This document shows positions 1-11,935 of a DNA stretch of 64,000 bases, piece by piece (position 1 is the stretch's first letter; each line of letters begins with the position of its first letter). A model generated the notes under the pieces. That model made no database searches. It was not told where the DNA came from and saw only the letters and a program-made list of their open reading frames with translations. The stretch spans positions 10,914,501-10,978,500 of the forward strand of contig NC_088311.1 of assembly GCF_910592395.1 (NCBI RefSeq), written 5' to 3'. A program made the position numbers and the translations under genes. The stretch comes from Lineus longissimus. Its lineage: Eukaryota > Nemertea > Pilidiophora > Heteronemertea > Lineidae.

Positions 1-2580
1 GATACCTGGAGCGACCATCGAACAAATCGAAGATGAAATCAAAAAACATGACAGCAGAAAATTCAAATCTATAACAATTCTTGTAGGCACGAACAATGTC
101 GCGAGAAAGATCCCTGACAATGTTGTCAATGTGTCAGAAAAGTATGTCTCTCTGTTTCACTCTGTGGGCAAGGCCCACCCAGAGGCCTTGCTCCATATGT
201 GCGAACTACCTCCGAGAAATGATAATCAGATCTACGATAACAGGGTGATGGTTACGAATGAGTGCTTAGCTGACTTATGTGAGGAATACGATGTACGCTT
301 TATACGAAATGAGGTCCCCAACCGCCCTGCCTCATTCGTGTATGACCGATACCATCTCTCGGCCATAGGAACTGCCTTCCTTGCGCGTGCCATCAAGAGG
401 GCCTTGCATTACAACGAACCTGGCTTTCAACCGCCAAGCCAAGCGCACATGGAAACGCCAGACAAACAATCAAAACCAGACACTCATTCAAAGGCCACAG
501 ATCGTGATTCAATGAAGGACGGCACCTACAGTGACATAGTGAAAAATCCTTCTCCGTCAAATTCCAATAGTGCAATAGACCCTCATGAAGAGAAAGTTAA
601 AATTCTAAACATGCTGTCATCATTGCTATTAGGATAGTTTACTTTTTGTGCCCAGCATGCATTGCACAGACTGTCATAAAAATAGTCTCTGCCTGACATG
701 ACAAGAACTTTATGAAAGACTAGTCATAATCAGTGTGAACTGATCTCTGTAAAATATGAACCTCGATCTATTTTATATATCATTGACTCATATCATCATC
801 TACTCTGCATAAAATGTAATCTTTTTTCTGTCTGATTATAAGTGTGTAAATATCATGTCGCTACTGCGCCTATCCTCGTGGAACATTCATGGGATAGGAG
901 ACAAACTGCAAGACAATGATTGTCTGAATAATATCACAAAACATGACCTATTTGGCCTGATAGAGGCATGGTCATCGACAGATGTAATTTACACTGTCCC
1001 TGGTTATCTGTATTTCAACAAATCAAAAGTTAAGAAAAAAGGGAGAGGACGTCCCTCAAAGGGCATTCTCTTTTACTTTAGGAAAGAACTTGAACCTGGT
1101 ATTGAACTACTAGACAGTGCTAGTCAAAATTTGCTATGGGTCAAATTGAAGAAATCATTTTTTGGCCTAAGGCAGGATGTATTTTTTTGTACCTGTTACA
1201 TACCTCCTCAAGGCTGTGTAAATGAAACTAACAATCCACTATTTACTCTTGAAATATTGGAAACGGATATCATGAAGTTCAAAGAAAAAGGTGCAGTAAT
1301 GCTTATGGGTGATTTTAACTCTAGAACGAGTAGACCTAAAGAATATATTGTGAATGATTCTAATGACTGTCTACCCCTCCCTAATAACTTTGCCATAGAC
1401 ACCCCAGTGGCAGATAGAATAAACCAAGACCCTGTGATAAATGTTGCAGGCAAACAACTTGTAGAACTATGTCAGAACCATGAACTGAGCATCCTGAATG
1501 GCAGGACAAATGGAGACAGTCTCGGATCATGCACATACTTTGGGCCTGCAGGTTCTAGTACCGTTGATTTTTGTGTGTCACAAAAAGATCTCGCTCAACC
1601 ATTTATCTGACCATTGCCAAATCTCGGCCGGGATTCGGTGTGAGGTGGACTTATTTAAGAAAAATGCAATGAAAAACACCCAAACCAAAACTGATCTGGA
1701 ACAGTCGACTAAACCAAAATTCACCTGGGCGAGTGATTCCAACTCAAACTTTTGACTGGCTCTTAATACCACTGATGTGAGAACTCTTGTTGACAACTTT
1801 ATGACTAGGGATGCACGTGACATCCATGTGGACGCTTTATCTGATGAATTCACAAACATACTTTTTGTGGCTGGACAGAAGTCTTTAAAGATTAAGCATG
1901 CAAACCAACCTTGGTTCTGTAATAATCTCAAGCTTCAAAAACGAGAGCTGAACAAGCTGGGTAGAAAATTAACAGAAAATCCACATGATCCTAACATACG
2001 GTCTAATTATTTTTCATCGCTGAAGAGATTCAAAAAATCTACTAAAGCTGCAAAAAAGAGCTTTGAGAACAGCTTTCTGGAAAAACTTAATGACGCTGAC
2101 AGTCGGGAGCAAAACCAATTTTGGAAAATTCTGAAAGAAATCAACAAGAGCCCAAACACACCAGTCGGCAATCAGATTACAGCTGATAGCTGGCATAGTT
2201 ACTTTTCGTCCCTTCTAGTGAAAAATGATGGAAATGAAAAAGATAACGATTTTTTTGCAGAAACAAAAAAGAAACTTCAGCAGCAAAAGGGTCAGTTAGA
2301 CTACTTTATATGTTTCAAAGAGGTGAAGACTGCAATTAGAAAACTATCAAATGGCAAAGCGTGTGGTGAAGACATGATTCTAAATGAAATGTTAAAAAAT
2401 GGAATGGACTTTTTAGCACCTGCAATGGTCAAACTGTTCAACAAGGTTCTACATTCTGGCTCCTTTCCTGTTGCATGGAATACGGGTATTTTGTGTCCTA
2501 TATATAAGAAAGGTGATACTAAAGAGTGTAATAACTACAGAGGTATAGGCCTGACAAGTTGCCTTGGCACTTCTATCAAG
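1..2580 (+). mobile_element. L2/CR1-type LINE, copy A, truncated at both ends
   Basis: A non-LTR retrotransposon that has lost its 5' part (cut by the window edge) and its 3' part. It holds the C-terminal half of ORF1 and the 5' half of ORF2 (endonuclease and first reverse transcriptase block). The match stops near 2570, just after the NNYRGIGLTSCLG block of the reverse transcriptase, where the sequence changes into the ORF1 of a second LINE in the same orientation. The pairing of an SGNH-type ORF1 with an AP endonuclease/reverse transcriptase ORF2 is known from the CR1/L2 group; the exact clade is not determined. Confidence 0.8.
2..637 (+). pseudogene. LINE ORF1 protein, C-terminal SGNH/GDSL hydrolase domain
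   Basis: The frame is open from base 2, so the start lies outside the window and the GTG at 131 is not a real start. The piece encodes about 211 residues. The motif ILVGTNNV (about bases 77-100) fits SGNH block III (GxND-like), and DRYHLS (about 347-364) fits the terminal D-x-x-H block, followed by an amphipathic helix and a polar Ser/Asp-rich tail. SGNH esterase domains are a known part of ORF1 in CR1 and related LINEs, where ORF1p is thought to bind RNA or membranes. The stop TAG at 635 is followed by a 217-base gap before ORF2. The esterase assignment is from two motifs only. Confidence 0.65.
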
Positions 2581-2583
2581 TGA
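855..2583 (+). pseudogene. LINE ORF2: AP endonuclease plus start of reverse transcriptase, frameshifted
   Basis: The start ATG at 855 opens an apurinic-type endonuclease: SSWNIHG near the N-terminus (Asn of motif I), IEAW (catalytic Glu), MGDFNSR (about 1306-1325) and, after a frame change near 1580, the closing SDHCQIS. The first frame stops at 1608; the sense continues in another frame to a stop at 1753 and resumes in a third reading from about 1757 to 2581. The last part carries KLSNGKACGEDMI, PVAWNTGILCPIYKKG and NNYRGIGLTSCLG, which are reverse transcriptase blocks 0-1. At least two breaks and loss of the catalytic RT block make it inactive. In the family this protein nicks the target and copies the RNA there. 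Confidence 0.8.
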
Positions 2584-4267
2584 CTTGACATGCATCCCAT
2601 GTTCCAAGGGCAAGGCGGCAGCTGGTGATACACCCCTTACCCAGTCAGATGACCATCTGCTGGACAGACAATTCATTACTGAATTCAAGGAGTATAGCGA
2701 GTGTGTAGTGCTACGTGTGAACAATGTCAATCAATGGCAGATCGCTTGCTCCACAATCTATGGTCCACCCAAAAAGTTGGATCATGGTGTTAAATTCTCT
2801 TCGATTTACGTATACGAATCCACCCCAGATGACAAAGGGAAAAATGTAGGCATCTCAGACAAAATATTCGTATCGATATTCAACTCCGGTACGATTCTGG
2901 TCCAAGGAAGTGCTTACCTTATGTGGCATGTCGAACATCTACCACACATCCTTGCCAACATAGCTGGCAAGTGCTTCCCCCTTCCGATCCTTGAGTCGAC
3001 TGTGAAACTGACCGCTACTCCTGAAGACATTTCAGCGCAGGGTTTCCAAAGGAAGGTTAGCAGGAAGTCAAAAAAGAGACCGGCAAAAACAATCCAACAC
3101 GAAAACCACCTCTCAACTTCATGCATGTTCTGCTCTGCTGAGGATAACAAGGACATGCTTGCTTGCTCTTCATGCGATGAATGGGCCAACTTTACCTGCT
3201 CAAAGCTGTCTCCGAAAGACTTGGCCCTAGCTACCGAAAAGGAAGAACAGGAGTACGAATGTTTGCTGTGTGAAACTGCAGTGTTCGTATCTAACAACCT
3301 ACCGAGCAAACCAAAGCCTCCCTACGTCACTACTAATGCCGTGCACCACCCTGAAGCCGTGAACCCTAAGCCATCTGACACCAGCCCTGTAATCACTGAT
3401 CTCGCGTCCCTCGACTCCAGTACAAATGAAGCGGCCGCAGAGCACCATGACTACAGCCCAGATGTTGTCGAGACCTCGTCCAACCACGTAAACTGTGCAA
3501 AGTTATTTCAAAAACTCTCATCCAGAATCGATAATCTGGAAAAGCAGTTTGTTCAGAACATTGAAAGACATTCAGCTATGCCAAATACAGTCACGATTGA
3601 ACCCCAGGTTGCTCCACCATCGGAGGAAGTAAAATCATTTCGGTCGGCCAATAAGCATCTATGCGAGGATCTTAAGAAAAGTGAAACTGCAAAGGCAAAC
3701 TTGGAATATCAGTTGAAGGCTATCCGATCAAACCTTACCGTAGGTCTTTAGGCTAAAATCAAATGTCTAGAAACGAAACTTAACGCGCAAGATCTGATTC
3801 ATCAGGAATCGATAGTCAAACATAAATCAGAACTTGGTCTTCTGACTAAAACTAAGCTACTTGCTGACAAGGTGGCCATGGCAAAGGAACTAGTGAATTC
3901 GAAAAGTGATGAACTAGAAGTTTTGAAGGCAACCCTGGGTGACATAGTCCGTGAGCGAAAGGCTCTCGAAACTGATCTAATGTGCGCTAAAGAAACAATC
4001 ACCTCACTCGAAAATGCGTGCCGATTTCAAAAAGACAATGAATATGAATCAGACGAGCTCAACTGCGGAGATCGAAGACCCCGGAGCATCGTGAGTGCTT
4101 CCCCCCAGGCCCAGATCCATGATCCTGATTATCACAATACCGGCAAACGGAAATCATCGTACGGCTCAAATCCTAGTTCAGATCGCAGGAGGTCGTCCAA
4201 CGTTGGGTCCAGTGATCGAGGAAACGATTCGGAAACGGATCTTCGGATCTGGCTTGGTGCAAAGTGA
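2564..4267 (+). pseudogene. LINE ORF1 protein with PHD-like zinc finger and coiled coil
   Basis: Two open segments, 2564-3751 and 3872-4267, interrupted by a stop at 3749; the sense resumes as a coiled coil (about 3753-4060). No ATG begins the frame, so the 5' end is missing. From about 3121 to 3275 lies a Cys/His cluster, CMFC-x12-CSSC-DEWANFTC-x20-CLLC, of the PHD/RING-like type reported in ORF1 of several CR1/L2 LINEs. Then follow a Pro/Ser-rich linker, a helix with heptads from about 3500, and a polar, charged tail. ORF1 proteins of this type probably bind the element RNA; that role is family knowledge, not seen here. The first 160 residues (ITEFKEYSECVVLRV...) I do not recognise. Confidence 0.6.
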
Positions 4268-7200
4268 AGGCTACCCCCACTCAGTCTCCTGAAGATCTTT
4301 TTATTGGAGTAACCTACTGCAGTCCAAGAAATTCTACTTTCTCTAAATCACAAGACTCTGACTTGTGGGAAATTTTATTAGACGACATTCAGTCATACTC
4401 CACCAAGGGCAAAGTCATTTTAATGGGTGACTTTAACACCAGGACGGGGGTCAAGCCTGATTTTATTTCAAATGATGATACTTCCTTCATCCCACTTCCT
4501 GCTTCATATGTATCGGACCAATCTCTTGAAATCGTAAAGTTACATAGGAATAACTGTGATAAAGTCGTTGATCCAGCCATTCACCTCGATAAATTTTTAA
4601 ATCTCTGTACTTCATCTGGACTTAAGATCCTGAATGGTAGGGTTCTTGGTGATACAAAGGGTAATTTTACATGCCATAAGTGGAATGGTAGTAGCACAGT
4701 GGACTACGCACTTGCCCATTATAGCACTTTTTCACAGATTGAATATTTTAAGGTACATGATCTCCTTGAAGATTTGACTGATCACTGTATGATTTCTCTG
4801 CGTATTTCTTTTACTACCCCAAACAAGGTTGGACAACCTAGTGACAACACGGGGATGTCTGATATACCTCCAAACTTTTGTTGGGACAGTGAGCACTCAA
4901 CTGAACTTTTCAAGAATGCACTCGCTGCCCCGTCCTGTGCAAATAAAATAGAAAGTTTCCTTAAAAAGGACCTTTCCAGTTCAAATCTAGAAGCTGCAGT
5001 GAGTGATCTAAATGACATTTTAGTAACAGCAGCGTCTACGTCTCTTGAAAACAAGGGTAGTAACAAAATGAAGAAAACCGCAACTTCTTCACGACAAAAG
5101 AAGTGGTTCGATCGGGATTGTACTATTTTACGCAGAGATCTTCAACAGTTAGGTAGATCATTAATCAAATCTCCAAACGACCCAAATCTGAGAGGAAGAT
5201 TTTTCTCTCAGAAAAGTCTGTATAAAAGGGTGGTAAAACGGAAAAAGTTTGAAAGCAGACAGAGGATTATTGACAATTTGGAGTCTATGTCCGCCAAAAA
5301 TCCAAAACAATACTGGAAATTGGTTGACGATCTTAAACTTTTTAACTCCCCAGACTTAAAAACCGGGGAATGATATCCCTGCCAAGTCCTGGGTAGATCA
5401 TTACAAAAATTTAACTTCTAAGGATCCCCCTCCAGATCCACCTGATATGTTGAGTGAGATTGCTATCATTAAATCTGCACCCTTCTTCACAGACCTTGAT
5501 TTTGCCATTAAAGAAGAGGAGGTCCACAGGGCAATAAAGCGGTAAAGCGGTTGGCACAGACAGGGTGAGCAATGAAATGTTGAAAGCCTCCCAAGAAAAA
5601 ATGTCAAAGGTATATGCAAAGATTTTCAACCACATCCTCCTAATTGGTCAGTTCCTTGCATCTTGGAGCTGCGGTTACATAGTTAATATCTATAAGGACG
5701 GTGATAAATCAGACCCAGGTAATTATAGGGGGATAACTGTGAACAGCTGTCTGTCCAAAACATTTACCTCAATCCTAAATGCGAGGCTTGACGAGTATAT
5801 GCAAAAGCATGAGATTCTTAATCCTTATCAAGTTGGCTTTAAGAGAAAAGCTAGGACAGCTGATCATATGTTCATCATTCGTACTCTCTTTGAAAAATAT
5901 GTTAAAAAACTGAAGAGGCCCCTGTATGCTTGCTTTGTAGATTTTAAGAAAGCTTTTGATAGTGTGTGGCACACAGGTTTATACTTCAAACTTCTTAAAC
6001 AGAATATCCGAGGGAAAGTGTTTAACATAATAGAGAGTATGTACAAGCAGAGTGTAACGCGTGTTAAAGTTGATAGACAAGTGACTGAACCATTCAATGT
6101 TACAGCAGGGGTCAAACAGGGTGAGATTTTGAGCCCTAACCTTTTCAATCTCTTTACAAATGACCTGCCTGAGTGTATACCTTTGAATAGTGACACTCCC
6201 TTTCTTCACTCTCAGGACATCAAATGTCTGATGTATGCTGATGACCTAATCCTATTATCATTGTCACCCACCGGCCTACAAAATTCTATAAACAGTCTCG
6301 ACTCTTACTGTAAAAAATGGCATCTCCAAGTTAATACGAAGAAGACAAAAGTGATGAAATTCAGCGGGAACGGTCATTTATGTAGAGACATCTTCTCCAT
6401 AAATAAAACACCAATTGAGAATGTCCAGAAATACCGCTATCTCGGGGTGGAGTTTCACTCCTCTGGTTCATTCACTGCTTCTAAATTAAACCTGGCAAAC
6501 AGAACCAAAAAAGCCCTTTTCAAATTGTCATCATGTATCAAAAACTCAAATATTAATCCCAAGGTGTACCTAAAACTGTTTGATCAATTGATCAAGCCAA
6601 TCTCCTTGTATGGGTCGGAGATCTGGGGACCGGCGGATATTTTCAAACAAAATCAGCCAGTTTGGGCCACTCTATTTGGGAAAAAATTGAATGATTTTCC
6701 AGCAGATAAAGTAAATCTATCCTTTTGTAAATACATTTTAGGCGTTTCTAAAAAGTCCAGTAATCTGGCAGTAAGGGGTGAATTAGGCCGTTACCCTCTC
6801 TTAATTGATTCAATCGTGTCCTCCCTAAAATATTACAAATATATCAAGACTGGTACATCCAGTAACAAACTATTAACTCATGATGTTCATGAATCAGTGG
6901 AATTAGACAAAACTGGTGTATTTTCATGGTTTACTTTTATTAGAAAGATAGGAGACGCCCTGAATATCAGTCTGGAAGCAATAGATGGAAAGACTGTTAA
7001 GAAAAAACTGATGGACAAATTTGCAGAGTACTGGAGGGGGGAACTGAATACCATTAATAAGGAGGGAGGGAAACTTGATCTTTATTCTAATATCAAAGAC
7101 AATTTTAAAAATTTGAAAACTACCTAACCCAAATTAAGGACAAGGGTAAAGAGCATCATTAACTAAATTACGTATCAGCAACCACCCTTTAGAAATTGAA

Positions 7201-7485
7201 CGAGGGAGATATGCCAAGCCAAAACTGGAGAGAGGGGATAGAATATGCCCTACCTGCCTAGTGAGTGGAAACAAACACATAGAAAACGAGCTCCACTTTC
7301 TGTTAGTCTGTCCTCTTTACAATGCTATCAGAAACCCAATGCTTAAGGGCATACCTCCTATGGCTACTGTTCTAAATCAAAATGATCTCTACTTTTACTT
7401 GGTTAACTCTGAAGGAACTCTTGTACAGGAGGTAGCCTCCTTCTGCAAAGAGGCTCTTGCCCTAAGGAAGCAAAGTATAACCTAG
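4264..7485 (+). pseudogene. LINE ORF2: partial endonuclease, full reverse transcriptase, C-terminal Cys/His domain
   Basis: The frame starts inside the endonuclease (VTYCSPR, MGDFNTR at about 4424, DLTDHCMIS near 4780), stops at 5371, and resumes downstream; an 8-base duplication (taaagcgg twice, 5535-5551) lies in the broken part. From 5565 to 7127 the reverse transcriptase is intact in one frame: GNYRGITVNSC, LYACFVDFKKAFDSVW, AGVKQGEILSP and the catalytic YADD at 6234-6245. A stop at 7125 and frame change separate the end, 7175-7485, with RGDRICPTC...HIENELHFLLVCPLY, the Cys/His motif usual at the C-terminus of L2/CR1 proteins. At least three breaks. In the family ORF2 performs target-primed reverse transcription. 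Confidence 0.85.
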
Positions 7486-7813
7486 TCTAGTCATCTCATT
7501 TTATTTTAATCTATTTCTCCATTTTTAATCCATATCAAGTTCTACCATTCTGCCTCAAACTTCTTATTTGTATATTAATTTAATTAAACGGATTTATAAA
7601 GTGCTTAAATCCAACTGTGTAACTTCTATATATGCATGTAGTTTTCACAGATATTGTGCTCAGTAAATATTCTTTTATCTTGACAAGCAAGGTACATTCC
7701 TAAGACAGATCCCTGCTTGACAAACTCTCTAATCTTTTACTCCTTCCTCCTGTCTGCACGCTGCACAAGTTTATTGTAATTTTTCAACCTATGTAAAACA
7801 TTTTTATAAGGTC

Positions 7814-7855
7814 ACAATAAACAATTTTGAATTTTGAATTTTGAATTTGAATTAC
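7814..7855 (+). repeat. LINE 3' end: poly(A)-like signal and TTTTGAA microsatellite tail
   Basis: AATAAA at about 7815 is followed by tandem (aattttg)n. Short tandem repeats in place of poly(A) are usual at the 3' end of CR1/L2 elements, so this sets the 3' border of copy B. Confidence 0.6.
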
Positions 7856-8456
7856 AATACGCTATCCAGCTAGTTATCTTTGATATATATGCAATTTTTC
7901 CGTTTTTAACGCCAACGCAAGAAATTAAGTGATGATCCCAAAGGAGGCAAACATTTCGTTAATCGCTGCCACCGCAATTGTAGCTGTATTTCATTGAAGA
8001 TAAAGAAGATATCATTAACTTCGTTTATTGACTTCATTTATGGTTGCCATGCGCATTGACAAAGTTGCCAAGCTCAGACGTGGTCATCACATGCATATAT
8101 GAATCTATATCTGATATTGGTCTATAAGCTCTAGTCGTTCTGTAGTCTTAGATGACAACTTGTTGTGCTGACACATTTCAAAGCAGTACTCAGGTTCTTG
8201 TTTAGATGCCTTAAGAGACTCTTTTTATTGACAATGACTTTATAAACATGAATGTCCTATATCCTAGTTAGTAGTGACCGAGTTTACAGCTAGCCACCTG
8301 AGAAGGAGATTTCATCTAAGAAGAGGGGATGTTGATGGATGCTGGAAGCAGTCCAAGTAATTAGCATATCCAGGCCTTTAGATGCCTTGGCCTATTTTGT
8401 AGTATAATCTGGGTCTTTCTTCCTTAGCCATGTAACCTGCCTATATGACAATAAAG
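7856..8456. other. Intergenic, no gene seen
   Basis: No coding frame, RNA gene or clear repeat is visible. An AATAAA-like hexamer (caataaag, about 8450) lies just before the next gene, and a pyrimidine-rich stretch ending in CAG (about 8486-8499) could be a splice acceptor for that gene. Confidence 0.4.
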
Positions 8457-8504
8457 TAGCTCGTCGTTAGAATACCGTCTTACCAGCTTTTCTCAACAGA
8501 GACA

Positions 8505-9383
8505 ATGAGGAGACAACTGGCAGATCAGCTGCCAGGAGGCATTCATCACCAACCCTCAAAGGAATTACTAGAGCAGGCAGCTTCTTGTGAATGTAACAAT
8601 CTCTCAGGAGAAAGAGTCTTCGGTCAGTTGGACCAACTCTTGAACCGTGGTCCCCATTCATCGACGCAATTCTTGGAATCTAAACTTCTGTACAGAAACA
8701 ATGAGACCGATGATTGGCTGAAAGAACAATCACATGAGCAGCAGACAGAAATCATTGCGAGGGCAAGGAAGGAACAGCGCATAAGAGGGGTTGAGGAAAA
8801 GGAAATTCACAAACAAATTCACTTGGCCAAAGTAGAACGATTAAAGGACAAACAGCGTACACTAGAAAATAAGGAAGAAAGGAGCAGAGAACTGAAAGAG
8901 AACATTCTTACCGGTCTGCATGAATGTGGGGGATTGTGGCTGACTGCAGAGCGCATGCATGAGATGCTCAATTCTGTGACAGCAGGCAAAAAGCGCAGTA
9001 TGCTGAAAGTGCAAATTCAGTATCGGAAAAGGATATTGTTGCAAACCGCTGATAAGTCCCTGGTCCAGGTCAGTGAGAAAGGGAAGGCGTTCACTGTTGA
9101 TAGGCTAAAAAGCAACTTGTTAAAATTGATGTCCAGTGAAGTAGATCCAGAAAGTGAGAGGTTGATAGAACTGATCAAGGATCCAAAGATTTTGGTTCAG
9201 AAAGTCATCAGGCATAAATGGTCTGAAGATAACAAGGTTGACACATGGTATTCAGGTGTTGTTGAAGAGGTCGTTGAGAATTTCGACCCGCCTGAGTACA
9301 CAATTCAGTATGACTTTGACTCTGGCAGTGTATTCCTCGAAGTTGATGAAATAATATTGCAGACATACGAATTGGAGATCTGA
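8505..9383 (+). CDS. Uncharacterised protein with coiled coil and C-terminal Spindlin/Tudor-like domain
   Basis: An uninterrupted 292-codon frame. Residues about 25-70 contain NLSGERVFGQLDQLLNR; 70-125 form a charged helix or coiled coil rich in Lys, Glu and Arg; the last 65 residues (HKWSEDNKVDTWYSGVVEE...EYTIQYDFDSG...FLEVDEIIL) resemble one Spindlin-type Tudor repeat, where the pattern is KW-x-WxGxV followed by Y-x-I-x-Y-D. Tudor folds of this type read methylated histone tails or Arg/Lys-methylated partners; that function is only an inference here. The ATG has TTTTCTCAACAG five bases upstream, so either the ATG is the start after a 5' UTR intron or the exon continues from an upstream exon; an in-frame stop at 8457 lies before that point. 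NLSGERVFG may be the end block of a transposon-related protein family. It could be a domesticated or recently dead transposon gene. Confidence 0.5.
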   Translation: MRRQLADQLPGGIHHQPSKELLEQAASCECNNLSGERVFGQLDQLLNRGPHSSTQFLESKLLYRNNETDDWLKEQSHEQQTEIIARARKEQRIRGVEEKEIHKQIHLAKVERLKDKQRTLENKEERSRELKENILTGLHECGGLWLTAERMHEMLNSVTAGKKRSMLKVQIQYRKRILLQTADKSLVQVSEKGKAFTVDRLKSNLLKLMSSEVDPESERLIELIKDPKILVQKVIRHKWSEDNKVDTWYSGVVEEVVENFDPPEYTIQYDFDSGSVFLEVDEIILQTYELEI

Positions 9384-10275
9384 TTGTGCTGTGGGATTAG
9401 GGTCTTGTATGATGTTATTGTAAGTATGATGATCTTCAGGCTGATTTCAGGTTTTACAGGGCAGTAGAAATATTGGGGGAAAAGACACTCTTTTCTGGCC
9501 AAGAATCCAAATTTTACTGGAAAATGTGATTTGGGGGTAGCCCCCCCCCCGGACCTCCCCCCTGTTACTGCTGACCTGTACTTCATACTACTTTGTTGAT
9601 GAAAACCATGTCTTTTTGTACACAATATGAATGATTTTCTACAGATGGGTTGCAATCAATGCCCTGAAATTACTCATTTTGGATGGTCAGTGTATCTTGA
9701 ACTTCACTTCATTACACCTGTCAATCAAACTTGTTCCCATGGTAACCAGGGGAAATGTCTTATATTCATATTCAGTAACTCACCAACAGTGTAGCAGAAA
9801 GAGTGATTGTATGCAGCTTTGCCTCTTTTGACATGAATAAGGAGGGGAGGCCTTGAATTGCAAATTTCAAGGATTTTCAGCAAAACGTCAGGATTTGCTC
9901 GTTTCTATGGTTACATAAACCATTATTTCTCACCCAAATGTCAATATTCGTTAAATATTATGCTTCTATGTGTATGCCCTTGTTCTGCTGTTTATTTTGA
10001 TATGCAATCTTCCTATGTTGCTAGTAACATAAAAAATGGCACTTTTGGTGTGGGCACCGTCATCCTAGGGTCAAAATACCAGAAATGGTAAAACAATAGA
10101 GATTAGTCTTAGATAATTATGCGATTCTTGAAAACTGTGGAATCTCATAGAATTGGTAATTCTCAACCGATTTCAGTCATCTAGGGCTTAAAATTTCACA
10201 TTTGAGGAGCTTTATCTGTTCAGACTGGTCACACATTGATTGAAGATGATTAGATTTTATTTGATAGTGCCTACC
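9384..10275. other. Intergenic, no gene seen
   Basis: Contains a 10-base C run at 9541 and short open frames without family resemblance. Nothing else is supported. Confidence 0.4.
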
Positions 10276-10279
10276 CAAG

Positions 10280-11900
10280 TGCTCGAGATATACCAGACAT
10301 TAATAACGATTTCTCCATCACCCCAGAAGAAGTCTTGCTGAAGCTACAGAGTTTAAATGCATCGAAATCGCCTGGCCCCGACGGAATTCACCCCAGAGTC
10401 CTTAAGGAACTAAGCAATAAATTAGCAAGCCCTCTGTGTATCATATTCAACAAGTCGCTAAGAGAAGGTATACTGCCGGCCGACTGGAAACTAGCTGAAA
10501 TAACAGCCATACACAAAAAAGGAGACAAGTCCAGGAGCGGGAACTACAGACCAATTAGCTTAACATCAGTGGTATGCAAGATAACGGAAGGCTATGTAAA
10601 GACTAAACTGAACAATCACTTAGCCCCGCAGCTTTCTGCTACCCAACATGGATTTCAAAAAGGTAGATCTTGTGTCACCCGGCTCTTGACCTCCTTTGAC
10701 AAAATCACCGACTTATTAGATCAAGGTAGCCCTGTAGATGTAATTTATCTAGACTTTATCTAAAGCTTTCGACACTGTGCCCCATGAGCGATTGAAAAAC
10801 AAGTTACAAAACTACGGCGTGCGAGGAAATATTTATAACTGGAGACTTCGTAAGAGATAGGAGGCAAAGGGTTATGGTAGACGGAGCAGCATCCGAGTGG
10901 GCGGCTGTGACCAGCGGAGTGCCACAAGGCAGTGTCCTTGGTCCGACATTGTTTATTTATTAAGTGAATCACATCCCTCACTGCATGGAGAACTTAGCAA
11001 TAATGTTTGCGGATGACGCCAAACTCATAGCAAGAAGTCGCAACAACTGCGCAGACACAGTCGGTGCAAAAAGATCTTAGCAACCTTGATGATTGGACCG
11101 AACTATGGCAACTCGGATTTAATATGGACAAATGTAAGAGTATGCATCTCGAAAGAAACAATCCACAAGCAGAATACTTTCTGAGGAAAGATGGCCAGAA
11201 ACATGAGGTTTCAGAATCAGATTGCGAAAAGGACTTGGGGGTGATCATCGATAGAAACCTGACTTTTGAAAATCACATTAACAATGTAGCTAAGATTGTT
11301 GGAATGATCAGGAGATCCTTTGACCATTTGGATACTAGGATGTTTGCGACACTGTTTAAAAGTTTGGCAAGGCAACACCTTGAATATGCAAATGTCATCT
11401 GGGCCCCCCACCTGAAGAAAAACATAACCGTACTGGAAAACGTACAAAGACGAGCAACAAAGTTAATCCCTGGATTAAGAGACATCAGTTACGAGGAGAG
11501 ACTCTGCAAATTAGGACTCCCGAGTTTATCCTATAGAAGACTTCGCGGGGACTTAATAGAAACTTACAAGATCACCCATGGTTACTACAACATAGATAGA
11601 TATCAAACCAGAGATCATTCGTATAAGTTAAACAAACCAAGAGCCAAACTAGATATCTGAAAGTACTTCTTTACCAACAGAATCATAGATCCGTGGAATA
11701 ATTTGCCAGAACAAGCAGTGAATGCCAACTCGCTAAACTAGTTTAAAAATATGATCGACACTCATTACAAATCCGAACTCTACAGCAGAGAACCTAGATC
11801 AATTATCAACTTCCGTACACACCCCACCATACCCACGCAAACAAAAGTAATGAAGAAAAAACCTGCTACAGGCTAAAAGCCTATTGCAGTACCGTTATGT
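10280..11900 (+). mobile_element. Non-LTR retrotransposon fragment C (reverse transcriptase and C-terminus), decayed
   Basis: The sense starts near PDINNDFSITPEEV (about 10288) and reads SKSPGPDGIHPRVL, GNYRPISLTSV and QHGFQKGRSCVT up to 10757. There an extra base breaks the conserved DFSKAFD block into a stop. The sense goes on in other frames (VTSGVPQGSVLGP near 10910; MFADDAKL with the catalytic FADD at 11006-11017) and then as 11064-11660 with ENVQRRATKLIPGL and LRGDLIETYKITHGYY. A stop at 11658 and another near 11740 interrupt the end. The wording of the last third is that of the widespread CR1/Jockey-like 'pol' proteins, not of copies A and B. A short (tatg)n tract at about 11897 may be the 3' tail. 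The N-terminal endonuclease is missing. Confidence 0.8.
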
Positions 11901-11935
11901 ATGTATATGTATATCAAGGTAGGCTGGAATATTGC

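Larger units (their letters stand above)
2564..7855 (+). mobile_element. L2/CR1-type LINE, copy B, with internal deletion
   Basis: A second LINE in the same orientation, from an ORF1 start region through ORF2 to a 3' tail of TTTTGAA-type repeats. Compared with copy A it lacks the SGNH part of ORF1, the inter-ORF gap and the first half of the endonuclease: the ORF1 coiled coil (to about 4250) runs straight into the middle of the endonuclease (about 4285). What copy A lost is roughly what copy B kept, and the reverse. Several frameshifts make it inactive. Confidence 0.8.
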
